Shown here piece by piece: positions 11,592 through 21,844 of a stretch of 64,000 bases of DNA. A model generated the notes under the pieces. The model made no database searches and had not been told where the DNA came from. It worked only from the letters and a program-made list of their open reading frames with translations. The position numbers were made by a program, and so were the translations under genes. The stretch is from Diatrype stigma (lineage: Eukaryota; Ascomycota; Sordariomycetes; Xylariales; Diatrypaceae), in NCBI GenBank assembly GCA_022225965.2, contig JAKJXP020000080.1:124001-188000 (forward strand), read 5' to 3'. Within the stretch, counting starts at the first letter, position 1. Each line of letters opens with the position of its first letter.

Positions 11592-12431
11592 ATGGGTGGG
11601 ATCAGCCCGGTCCAGCTCTTCATCGTCCCGTTCGTATTTCTCTTCGCGCTGCCACTCGCGATCTTCGCCGGCATCACCACCGTCCTGGCGTTCCTCGTGC
11701 TGTACCTCCGCCTGACCATCGCATACTTCGACGTGGGGCTCGACACCATCCGGTTCCTGATCCTCGGCAACGGTGCGTATAATCGGCAGCGGCAGCAGCA
11801 GCAGCTCGCGTCCCTAGGGGGCACGGTGGCATCATCTCCGACCCCACTCTCGTCCCTGGGCGCTTCGCCCCGCTCCTCCTCTCCTCCGGGAACGCCCGCG
11901 TCCAGGCAGTACCGCTATGGACGGAAAGGGCGGCGGGGCAGCGCAAGCAGCGGCAGTCTTACCCCCGTCGCCTCCACCTCCGCCTCCGCCTCCACCACCG
12001 GCTTCGACCGGGACTTCGAGGGCGTCGGCGGGTGGCGGATAGCTAGCGCGAGGAGCAACGCCCGCGCTGATGACGACGACGACGGCGACGATGACGATGA
12101 CGATGACGCGCAGTGGCATACCCTGAACTCGCGACTCGAGCTGCCGAGCGACCGGCGCCACCATTTCCGGTCGCACAGCGGCGGGGCGGTCCTGTCGTCG
12201 TCGTCATCGGGGGTGAACAGCGGCGCCGGGCTGTACAGTATGGCGACGACGAACGGGCGAGCCGGGTCGGTGAGCCCCGGGGCGCTGAGGATGACCGCGT
12301 CGCCGAACAGCTCGAGGTCGCGGACGCCTACCAGTTCCCGACCGTATGCGGCGGCGGGTCTCAGTAAGTTCGACCACGACGGATACTTTCCCCTGCAGGA
12401 CAGGAAGCACATCAAGAAACTGAGCGCGTAG
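11592..12431 (+). CDS. Membrane-hairpin protein with Ser-rich, acidic tail, function unknown
   Basis: Intronless, 279 residues from the ATG at 11592 (MGGISPVQLF). Residues about 7-60 form a nearly continuous hydrophobic region (FIVPFVFLFALPLAIFAG, then TVLAFLVLYLRLTIAYF), enough for two closely spaced membrane segments or a hairpin, followed by an amphipathic stretch (VGLDTIRFLILGN). The remainder is low-complexity: Gln run, Ser/Pro-rich segments, and an acidic block (DDDDDGDDDDDDDA) encoded by GAC/GAT repeats. It ends with KFDHDGYFPLQDRKHIKKLSA, a conserved-looking C-terminal motif. Hydrophobic hairpin proteins of this shape sit in ER or lipid-droplet membranes, but that placement is inference; I do not recognise the family. 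It is convergent with SPC24. Confidence 0.7.
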   Translation: MGGISPVQLFIVPFVFLFALPLAIFAGITTVLAFLVLYLRLTIAYFDVGLDTIRFLILGNGAYNRQRQQQQLASLGGTVASSPTPLSSLGASPRSSSPPGTPASRQYRYGRKGRRGSASSGSLTPVASTSASASTTGFDRDFEGVGGWRIASARSNARADDDDDGDDDDDDDAQWHTLNSRLELPSDRRHHFRSHSGGAVLSSSSSGVNSGAGLYSMATTNGRAGSVSPGALRMTASPNSSRSRTPTSSRPYAAAGLSKFDHDGYFPLQDRKHIKKLSA

Positions 12432-12904
12432 GGGGGTATTCTATCGGGGTAAGAATTAAAAGTTGAAATCGAAAAAAAGCAAAAGTGTATTGGTTTTCTA
12501 CGAACATTGGGACCGCGCGGTAATGTGAATTGGTTCTTGATCTGGAATGAACTGAAGCTTCAAGATGAAATCGATTGGCGGCTGGTTGGCCCCAGATGTA
12601 TCAAGTTTCCTTTGCCGTATTATGTTATCACGATTCCGAGTCATCGATCAGAAAGTTCAACTTCCCATTGCGATCAAGACAATTGTGGCTGTTTCTCTCG
12701 ACCGAATTAGAAATTACAAAAGCAATTATACCGTGCCATCACGTTACGACCCGGCATTGACATCGTAGCTTTGACGACCTTTCTCCAGAAACGCCCCCAA
12801 CGCCGCTCGTGAACTTCATTAAGGCCAACCCAACGTGCTTAAACCAGCACATCCCCTTCTACTCAAAACCCCCTTCTCATGTCTCTCTCTCCCCCTCGTG
12901 ACGA
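12432..12904. other. Convergent 3' region between two genes
   Basis: This 473-bp gap must hold both 3' UTRs and the poly(A) signals of the membrane-hairpin gene and SPC24. Nothing else is seen. Confidence 0.6.
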
Positions 12905-13746
12905 TCACAGCGTTTGCCAGAAGTAGTTGGCGTAGAAGAAGCGGGAGAACTTCTTATCCAAGTTCACGACATGCACGTCTCCGCGGCGATCATTGCGGAC
13001 GACAGCCTTGGTGAACTCGCCCGTGCCACTACCACCACCACTACTACTATTACCACTCCCCTCGCCATCGGCGTCGCCGCTCCGCTCGAGCTCGATGCCG
13101 AGGCTGCGGTAGACCTTGAGGCGGAGGAGGATCTCGTCGTCGACGGGGTCGCGGCGGCGGGCGGCGTCGTCGAAGGAGGCGCCCTCGACCCCTTGCAGCT
13201 CGAGCTCCTGCAGGCGCGCGGCCAGGTCGGCCTGCTGCGACGACAGGCGCTCGGCCTCCATCTCCAGGTCCGACGCCGCCTTGGCCGTGCGGAACTTCTG
13301 CGTGTCCAGCGCCGAGATCTCGCTCGCGTGCGCCGCCGACGAGTGCGCCGACACCAGCTCCTCGTGCTGGTTGTGCAGCGTGTTGAGCGTGCGCGCTAGT
13401 TCTGTTGGCCGGGAGGGAGGGGTCGGGTTAGCATGTGTGCGCGTGTGTGTGTATTGCTATTCTCGGGTTTGTGTTGTGCAACGATCGCCTGAAAGGGGGA
13501 GGTCGCATGTAGGAGAGAGGTGCGACGTACTCTTCAGTGACGACTCGGCATCGCGTATCCGCAGCTCGCGGGCCTGCTTAAGGGTGGAGAGGGAGTCTTG
13601 CACGCGCTCGATGGCGATTTTGTCGGGCGTGATGTTGAAGTTGTTGATCGTGTGGTGGATCAGCTGTTTACTGCGTTAGCTGTGCGATGGTACAGGAATA
13701 GATGGAAACGATTGCGTACCGTTGCGGGGTCCTCGTCGAGAAGCAT
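12905..13746 (-). CDS. SPC24: Kinetochore protein Spc24 (Ndc80 complex)
   Basis: Spc24 pairs with Spc25 and anchors the Ndc80 complex to the inner kinetochore. Three exons on the minus strand: 13746-13720 (9 codons), 13663-13531 and 13401-12905; 218 residues. The start MLLDEDPAT leads to [25 protein letters not shown], a typical fungal Spc24 N-terminus. A long heptad-like coiled coil follows ([39 protein letters not shown]). The globular C-terminal domain ends in the family hallmark [21 protein letters not shown] Gly/Ser insert ([14 protein letters not shown]) interrupts the globular domain and may be a flexible loop. The 27-nt first exon is easily missed by gene finders. It shares a 728-bp divergent upstream region with FIS1. 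Confidence 0.95.
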
Positions 13747-14474
13747 CGTGACAGCAGGTATTTTCAGTTGATAGCTTCTATAGTCGCGTGTGGTCGTTCG
13801 ATTTCAAGTCTGTCTGGTCTGGTCTTGTCGTGTAAATGATGCGACGGCTCTTTTGCTGTATATTCAAGGTTGGCTGGCATTGGTTAGTTCTGTCTTTAAG
13901 TTTTAGGTAATGGGGGCCACCGGGTCAGACCGTCGAGTAATGGACCAAGGCTATGATGCTAGGCTCGATCAGGAAATATGCAGACAACAAAGTCGCCAGG
14001 ACGACAATCGGCAGGTGGGCAGGTGGGCAGGTGGGCAGGTGGGCAGGTGGGCCTCTATCAGAAGCTGAGGCGCCTAGCTGCGTCATTGGAGCACGAGCCA
14101 CAACCAAAACGCCCGCAATTCAACCCGTCAACCGGTCACCCGTCACCCGGCATCACCAGTCTGCACTTTTAGTCTGCGCTTCTCTAGTCTAGTTCATTCC
14201 TAACATCGAGCTCCAATCCTAAAGGCTCCCTTCCGCCACACCTCATTACTTATTACACATCTGCCTGATTAGCGACGAGAGACATACTTCCCAGTATCCT
14301 CAAAAAGATACACCTCACATCTGTTTTATGCCACGTTCTAGTTAGGCAAGCAATCGACAGTGCTTTAGCGCCTATATTTTACTTCGTTTTGCTCTGTCCC
14401 GTTCTGTTCTAATTCATATAACCCCACACCAGAAAACCCATATCCAACATCCGACACTACCCACTATTATCAGG
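13747..14474. promoter_or_regulatory. Shared divergent upstream region of SPC24 and FIS1
   Basis: This 728-bp region separates two gene starts pointing away from each other, so it should hold both promoters. It contains five perfect copies of an 8-bp GCAGGTGG repeat at 14011-14050. No TATA or factor site can be assigned with confidence. Confidence 0.5.
14011..14050 (+). repeat. Tandem repeat, 5 copies of GCAGGTGG
   Basis: Forty bases of perfect 8-bp repeat inside the SPC24/FIS1 divergent upstream region. The unit contains an E-box-like CAGGTG. Confidence 0.9.
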
Positions 14475-15183
14475 ATGACAGCTCTACCTCGTACGTATTT
14501 TTTCTAAATTGAGCTTGCTCTCACCGAGGCCTCGGTGAGTATGTGAGACGGAGACTGATACTGACTTGACTACTGCTAGATGCCGTCGATGCGGAAACGT
14601 AAGGAGCTTCTATCCCCCTCCCCCCCTCGATCACTGTTTTGTCGTTACTACGTCACTAACGCCACTTTGGCCAGCCCGCTAAAGCCATCAGAACTTCAGG
14701 TTCTGCGGGCGCAGTATGAAAAGGAGGGCGAGATGGTCGGTGTACAGACGAAGTTCAACTACGCATGGGTATGTCTTGCGAGGCGGTCCGGTCCGATGCG
14801 ATCGATCGTCATGAGGTGTCCATCCGTTCCAGCCTGCTAACGACGTCTCTATAAAGGGGTTGGTAAAGTCGAACTCCCGAAACGACCAACAGGAGGGTGT
14901 TCGCCTGCTGTCAGATATCTTCCGCGTGTCGCCCGAACGCCGCCGCGAGTGCCTCTACTACCTTGCGCTGGGCAACTACAAGCTCGGCAACTACGGCGAA
15001 GCGAGACGATACGACGACCTTCTGTTGGATAAGGAGCCGGCCAACCTCCAGGCGGCAGATCTACGGAGGCTTATAGACGATAAGGTGGCAAAGGAGGGGC
15101 TGATGGGCGTCGCCATCATAAGCGGCGTTGCTATCGCGGCCGGTGTACTTGGTGGCGTGTTGTTCCGCGGCAAGAGACGGTAG
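14475..15183 (+). CDS. FIS1: Mitochondrial fission protein Fis1
   Basis: Fis1 is the tail-anchored mitochondrial and peroxisomal outer-membrane adaptor for the dynamin Dnm1. Four exons: 14475-14490 (16 nt), 14580-14598 (19 nt), 14675-14768 and 14857-15183; 151 residues, the family's normal size. The spliced N-terminus reads MTALPHAVDAET. Then come [39 protein letters not shown], the TPR-like [20 protein letters not shown] and [20 protein letters not shown]. The C-terminal anchor is about residues 125-146 ([20 protein letters not shown]) followed by RGKRR. Two consecutive micro-exons make the 5' end hard to find automatically; their joins are supported by unbroken frame and family-like sequence. 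Confidence 0.96.
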
Positions 15184-17727
15184 ATCACAATGCTACGAAG
15201 CGAATGGGTAATGCTTAGAGGAGGAGTAGGTTCTACCAGGACATGGAACTTCCCGATATAGCACATCGCAAACGGGCGGCGTTCAGTTTGGATGGTAAGC
15301 TCGGGGGAGGGACATGTTCTCGCATTATCAAGCAGGCATGCTATATGCTATATGCATTACAGGCACACAACTGGGCTCTCCACTCCCCGTGAATCGACAC
15401 GACAGGTCGGAGTCCTATGCAGCAATTCTTGTACGGGTTTCTCCAACCTGACCTACCTATGTAGTTGCTCAAACCTGCTAGGAGTCATGTAAGATACGAG
15501 GCAAACTAATGGTGCATTCCCCATGGCGAACCTTAAGCAATCGAAGAACCGAATCGGATATGTGTATCGGAGAGAGCATTTGGTATTACTTAGTATGTGC
15601 AATTTGGACTGGTAACAAGCTAATAGAAAAGTCATAGATGAACTGTTACAAGAGGCAAGCTGCTACATTTTAACTACGAACCCGTCTACATACCAAGTAG
15701 TAGTAGATGTTGGTTGATGATTCACATTGATAGGTACCTAGTAGTCCCGGAGGTGTGGCTGTGCCACCAATGTTTGCCGGCGACTTTTTGCCCCGCGCTC
15801 TGGCGCCGCGTGTTCTGGAACCTTGGAAGCATGACGAAACCTGCAGAAAGGTAGGTACATGATACGGAGCTGATAAATCCAGAAACACGGACATCGATAT
15901 TATCAAACTGGCTGCTTTATTTTTCTGGTATGTACAATACATAGCAGCCTTGTAATACAGAGAACCATACATTTATTGCAACGGACAATACACCTTTCGG
16001 GAAGTGTTAATTAGTTTGTATGTTGATCGAGACATGAATCAAATAAAGCTGGAACTCATCAGATCATGCACTTGGATTCCAGAATTGGTACCTCCTTGCA
16101 TAGCTTCCAACGCCTGTCGGTAGGACCCTGGCGCGTACCTGCTTGTACCTCGATCGTTAAACCTGGACTAGGCTTGACTAAGGTACCGAAGTATGTATGT
16201 ATGTAGGCAATTATACCATAGTGGTTAGGTGGTTACCAGATTCTGTAGTGGGTTTACGGAGTACCTAGCAAAGAGGTAGGATCCCTGCAGCGGATATTGA
16301 TCTTGTTAGACCACGCTGCCACGACATCATAGCGATGCGACGGGATCTTTAGCTAACCTTAGAAGTTCCCCAGTCGCAAATGCGTCCATCCCACCACTGC
16401 CTACCACTGCCTACCATCACTCTCCCAGTCTCCATACCTGGTATCCTAAATACATACTTCCAAGGTTCGTAAGTACCTAACATACCAGCATACCTACTTC
16501 ATTTCGTACCTACTTGCAATACTTGCAACAGGTATCGACACGCACTGCCGGTATTCATCCAGTCATCCCGTGGCCCTGCAGATTGGTCCGGACTCACCAC
16601 TCCTGAGGTTGCCGCAACAACATTCTGAACTTGAAGTGTGATTCCAACCTACAAAGTACAAGATCAAGCAATGCGCTTGATTGTCTAGAACGCGAACGCA
16701 AAGCAAACCCAACCCGTTGATTCACTTTCGTCACTGGTGAGTAACTCGGCCCCGACCCCGATCCCGGCCCCATTGCCATACGGTCCTGATGAAGAACAGA
16801 GTATCTTTGGTATACCTTGATTCTTGAATCCATTACCAGCACACACTCTCTCCTACACATTCCACGCTCCATACATTCACTTCCTACCTCCATCCCGCTC
16901 ACTTACAACAAAGACCTGCATATCCCAGCGTGCCTCGCACGCACCTACCTATAACTCTGCCAAGTACCTACTACTACCACCTACCTACTCCCTACCTACT
17001 CTTGCATGCTTCATTAGGTACACGATTGTAATGGAATCATCGGTTTCCTACTTGATGTGCCATTCTGGGACTCGATGAACCAGAGATATCCTTAGACCTT
17101 CTACGATCACCTTCTATGATCGTGGCCATCCACTCACATCTACAAGCCAGCAGATCTCCTCTTCGCGACCGGTCAGCCTAGCCTGCTCCATCTTACTGTA
17201 GATGAGCCGTCCAGTCACACAACACTCTCCTGCGCCTTGCAGCAAGACCATTCCCTAGAAAAACTCCAAAGGGAACCTGCCTACCTATTTCCATCGAGTC
17301 AGCCTTGTAGGGACTTCGTGCCACCCCCGAAACGGGATCCAGCATATTCTGCAAATGACTACTTACCTATCCACATTCATCATTCCTTTGATACAGCCTT
17401 CCGAGCCATCCGCCAACACCTAACTGGTTGACACTGGTAGACACGCCCAACCTCCACGCCACGGCTCTCTTTCTTTCTTCTCGCTGGAAGCTATAATTCT
17501 GCCTTACCCCGCGCAAGCCTCCTAGGTCATTCTGCCTTGGCCGCGCTACCGTCCCTCTACTTCGTAGGGCCCCTATCGTCTGACTGACTGAACCGTTGAT
17601 TCTACCATTTTCCAACAAAGTCGTCAGACTGGCTTTCCGAGCAGTACTCCGAGGAGCAACAGGTCTAGCTGTAGGCCTTGGACTTACGGCCCTTGCCGCT
17701 TATCAAAATCCCAGAAGGCAGGGCCCC
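15184..17727. other. Intergenic region and 5' leader of the RING ligase gene
   Basis: About 2.5 kb without a supported gene. It carries GTATGTAT runs near 16192-16205, many CTACCTAC and TACCTAGG motifs, and a pyrimidine-rich stretch from about 17450 that probably belongs to the downstream promoter and 5' UTR. Confidence 0.55.
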
Positions 17728-19365
17728 ATGGCGTCCAACCTATCGCTGCCCCGTCGCCTCGACGCTACTTCCGGCCGGGAAGTCGTCTTTTGCCACCAGT
17801 GCGAGCACGAGTGGTACAAGGAGGAGCGTGATGACTCCCTAGTCTGCCCCAACTGCCACGGCGAGGCAACTGAAATTGTATGTATACCCTCGTCCCTCGT
17901 AGCCACGCTACTTCTGCTTTGAGCACGCGCTGATGATGTATAAGGTGGATCCCGAGAATGACCCCCGACCAGCGATCCACGATCCGTTTTCTGGCTTCGA
18001 TCATCACCACCCTCATCGCCGCCCGTACGCCGATACAGATTCAGACCCCGATGAAGCCGATATCGACGATTTCAATCGCAGCCCTGCAAGCCTGTTCGGC
18101 AGACGTACCATATTCCGGTCCCCGGAGCGCCCCAACCCGCAGAACGCAGCACGAGTAGCTCCTGACGATGGCGAGGCTATCATTCGTAGATTCACTGAGA
18201 TGCTAGGAGACATTGGAGGCCCGGCTCCTGTTGGTCGGTCTGGCCCGGACACGCTATTCCGTGAAAACAGCGGCCCGCACATCACTTATCGAAGAATTTC
18301 GGGTCCAGGTTTTCGCGGTGGTGTTAGTAGTTTTACCATCACTACTGGTCCTGGTGGCATAGGTCGGGGTCCTGCGGGAGGTAGGGTTCGACATGGTGGA
18401 CTGAACCCTGGAGGACCTCCTGGAGATGAGGAGTTTACTAGGTATGATTTTCAACCCTCCTTCCCAATAAAAAGCGCTCTACGATGCCTTACTTCATACT
18501 TCATGATACTAATGATATATGCAGAGTCTTTGGCAACATATTTGGCGGAATAGGACCTCCCCCTATGGCACCTAGAGGCCCGGACAGAGCCGACGACGCT
18601 AACGCTCCTGATGCCGACCGTGACGTACGACAGCAAGATATTGTGATGGCTCTGAATCAGATATTCTCAAGTTTCCTCAATCCGCATGCTGTACAAGGAG
18701 ACGCTGTCTACACCCAGGAGGCGTTGGACCGCATTATTACCAATTTGATGGAGGCGAACCCGACATCAAACGCCCCGCCGCCTGCTACTGAAGACGCGAT
18801 TCAGAACCTGCCCAAGAAGAAATTAGACGCCGAGATGCTTGGTCCCGAGCTGAAGGGCGAATGCACCATTTGCATTGATGATCTGGGTGTGGGTGACGAG
18901 GTCACTGTGCTACCATGTAAGCACTGGTTCCATAACGAATGCGTCATTCTATGGCTACGGCAACACAATACTTGTCCCATCTGCCGTGCTCCCATTACCG
19001 GCCAATCTGCTGGTCAACCCGGTGGAGCAACTCCCGCCTCGGAGCCGGGTCCTTCAGGATCCTCACCTTTTTCGAGGCCAGGCCCTACAGAGAGACGGAG
19101 ATCGAACTTGCGCAACCAGAGGGAAGCTCGCCTAGACTCCATCCGCAACGTGGCCGGTCCGTGTGATCGTCAACCGACCCCGCGTCGAGACTCGAACTCG
19201 CCTCCTAGAGAGACCGCTTCGACGCAATCCTCGAGAGTTCGCAGTCCCTCGCCCTCTAGCCGCCAATCAGCGAACAGCGAGCGGACCCGGGAGAGAAGCT
19301 CGGTCAGCAGCAGTAACCCTTTGCACTGGATAAGAGATCAGTTCAGTCGCGATCGACGTCACTAA
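17728..19365 (+). CDS. RING-H2 E3 ubiquitin ligase with N-terminal zinc ribbon (RNF115/126-like)
   Basis: Three exons (17728-17877, 17945-18441, 18525-19365), 495 residues. The first ATG of the open frame is in a good context (CCCCATGG). An N-terminal zinc ribbon has Cys at 22, 25, 40 and 43 (FCHQC, then VCPNC), as in the ubiquitin-binding zinc finger of RNF115/RNF126. A long Gly/Pro/Arg-rich linker follows. The RING-H2 domain spans about residues 329-369 (C329-X2-C332-X14-C347-X-H349-X2-H352-X2-C355-X10-C366-X2-C369; KHWFHNECVILWLRQHNTCP). All eight metal ligands are present, so it should be an active E3. The C-terminal tail is Ser/Arg/Pro-rich and ends in NPLHWIRDQFSRDRRH. Human homologues act in protein quality control and receptor sorting; the fungal substrate is unknown. 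Confidence 0.92.
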
Positions 19366-21016
19366 GCACCCATTGGATTTTTAACCGTCCGAGGAGGTAC
19401 ATCCAAGTCTTCCCGAGAAGCCAAATCGATGCTGTTTTCTCCCCATACCTAGTGATATGGAGAAGATCCGGCCTGACCGGATCGCAAGTCTGGTGCCATG
19501 CCTTTTGCATAGCATGAGCCACCGATTCAGGATCATACCTCCCTTAATATGTGGCCTTGTGCATAAACGAAAATAACGCTTGCCATCCCTTTCACTTCCA
19601 CGCAAAAACTTGAAAAGGACCGGAAATTTTCCTGCGATCAATATGGGTGGCTGCCACGAGGGCTTTTTTCGAGCATGCGTTCTTTTTATGCCAGGCATGG
19701 TTATGTATGGCCGCACGGTTATGTATAGCCAACTCACAAGGGAGGATGATTGTTTGTTGTGTTGTATACGATGATGAGACCCGCGAGGTGTTGGGGAGTT
19801 TGTTTTTAGAGGCAGAGGAAGCCGTACGCTTTCCCTTAGAAGGCGACCAACTGGGCCAGCCCATCGAAGGGCAAGGTTCCAACGGTCAAGCTAGGCTAGA
19901 AGGGCGCTGAATAATCGCGCTCATGCGATAGACTTGAGGTTGCTAAAGGGTCATAATTCGATGAGTAAAGATGCTGCGAAGTGTGTGACTATGAAACGTA
20001 TCCGAACTTTGTCGTGCTCTGTAATGCCTACAATATTCACTCAAGTCTCCCATGGCTGAACTAACTGCCTGGCTTTCTATGGTAGGCAAACCGTACCTTT
20101 TGTAAGATCTTGGAACTAAAGATGTTTTTATTTAGAATGCATGTATTCATCATGGGTGTGCTACCAAATACGCCAGCCTTGCGCGATTACCGTCATATCT
20201 ATGGAATACCTACACACCCAGTGGCGGTTATGCTTGTACTTATGGATGCATGGACGGACGCACTTGTACAGGAAAATTTTCTACATTCTTACAACATAGT
20301 GAACGACAGAGAGGAAAAAAAGATAAAAAGTTCTAACAAATAAAAAAGAGCGATATAATTAATATCCTCCCATGGTTACCAAGACCAAAGCCAGAGAAAC
20401 TCCTGAACACCTGGTATCATCATGATGCGAAGCGAACAAAAAATACATGCCGAAGCCAAAATGGACCTCTCTTGAGTACAGATATTGGTCGTAAGAAAAC
20501 AAAGGGGAGAGAAGATAATGGAAAAGGAGGATTTCCTAGGCAGGAAGAGAGAGAGGGTCGGAAATCCTCTTGCCATCCCCCCTCCTCCTCGCCCCCCTTT
20601 TCAAGACCAAAAAAGGGGCAAAAGATATTACACCTAAGTATGTAGCCAACACCCAGCCAGGAAATACAGTAAAAGTGACAAAATGACAATGCTTGGCATG
20701 CTTTCCTTCCTTCTTCCACATTTGTTGTACAGGATTCGCAAAAAGGTTCTTCTGTTGCACACAAAACACCATCATCGTCTCCCTTTTCCCTCATCTAACT
20801 TCATTTTTTGATATCCCTTCTTTCTTTTCACCTTGCGTTCTTTTCTCCTCTGTCGAGAGATGTCGTCCGGAATGTTCTGAAATGAAGCGTAGCTTTGATG
20901 CGCGATAGATGGAATAAAGACTGCGGAGAATGATGACAGATCGACGGAAAAACTCCCCGTCTCCTTTTCTCTTTTTTCCCCCCTGTCTTCTTCTTCCCGT
21001 CATCATTTCCACCCTC
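19366..21016. other. Convergent intergenic region
   Basis: About 1.65 kb between the RING ligase and the minus-strand Ser-rich gene. It holds both 3' UTRs. No supported gene; open frames on either strand are short and have no family signature. Confidence 0.55.
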
Positions 21017-21844
21017 TCAAGACCCACCTGACAGAACCTCGAAGATCCCACTTATGTTCTCGGGACCGCGCTGTTGCTGCTGCAACAGCAGCGGCGGCGG
21101 CACTATGGCAGCGAACTGGGGCGTCTGCGGCGTCTTCTTCGGCATCCGCAGCGGCGAGGGCTCCAGCAGGTCCGCCAGGCTCGGCGGCGCGTCGGGCTCG
21201 GTGTCCATCGAGGCGATCATGCACGGGTAGAAGGAGGGCGAGGCGGCCGTGCTGCGGGGCGTGGCGGGGGAATCGGCCGAGAACGAGGATGAAGACGACG
21301 AGGGCGAGGAGGAGAAGGACGGGGGCGACGACGAGGTCGGGGAGCCCGACAGGTACGCCATGAGCAGGTCGCGGACGTCGGGACCGCCCGACGACGGCGG
21401 CGCCAGAGTGGCCCACGGCCGGCTGATGCGCTTGTACGCCCGCGGTGTCTTGAACTGCTGGTTCTGCTGCCGCCGGGCCTCCTCGTCGCCGTGGGGCACG
21501 GCGCTGGCGCTCCTAGCGCGGGGCGTGCTGTTGCCGGGCAGGGGAGGTGTGGGTTCGGACGGCAGCAGGTTCGAGGAGCTCGACGGGTTCCGGGTCCGCA
21601 GATCGAACGTCGACACGGACTTGAGGAAGGTGCTGCGGCGGCGGCGGCGCGTGGTGCCCGACAGGTTGTTGTCGGCGGGGCCCTCGAAGAAGTCGAGGGC
21701 CTCGGCCACGGGCACGTTGCTCGGCGCCGTGTGGTTGAGGTCCCGCAGCAAGTCCTCGGCCTGGCTGTCGTCGAGCCCCTGGAGCAGGTTGTAGACGCTG
21801 TCGATGGAGGGTCGGGGCTGGTCTGCGGAGGCCATGTTGGGCAT
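21017..21844 (-). CDS. Ser/Pro-rich protein of unknown function
   Basis: Intronless, 275 residues from ATG 21844; a second Met follows at codon 4. Only the first 70 residues look structured (PSIDSVYNLLQGLDDSQAED, then LLRDLN and VAEALDFFEGP), which suggests a short helical N-terminal module. The rest is a disordered-looking tail: an Arg cluster (TTRRRRRSTFLKSVS), basic motifs followed by Ser, long Ser/Pro runs, a Gln run, and a final GIFEVLSGGS. Such composition is common in fungal nuclear or phospho-regulated proteins, but no family is recognised. GC-rich third positions create long false frames on the plus strand (21249-21794 and 21491-22078). The minus frame is preferred because its N-terminus is non-repetitive and protein-like. 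Confidence 0.6.
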   Translation of the reverse strand: MPNMASADQPRPSIDSVYNLLQGLDDSQAEDLLRDLNHTAPSNVPVAEALDFFEGPADNNLSGTTRRRRRSTFLKSVSTFDLRTRNPSSSSNLLPSEPTPPLPGNSTPRARSASAVPHGDEEARRQQNQQFKTPRAYKRISRPWATLAPPSSGGPDVRDLLMAYLSGSPTSSSPPSFSSSPSSSSSSFSADSPATPRSTAASPSFYPCMIASMDTEPDAPPSLADLLEPSPLRMPKKTPQTPQFAAIVPPPLLLQQQQRGPENISGIFEVLSGGS

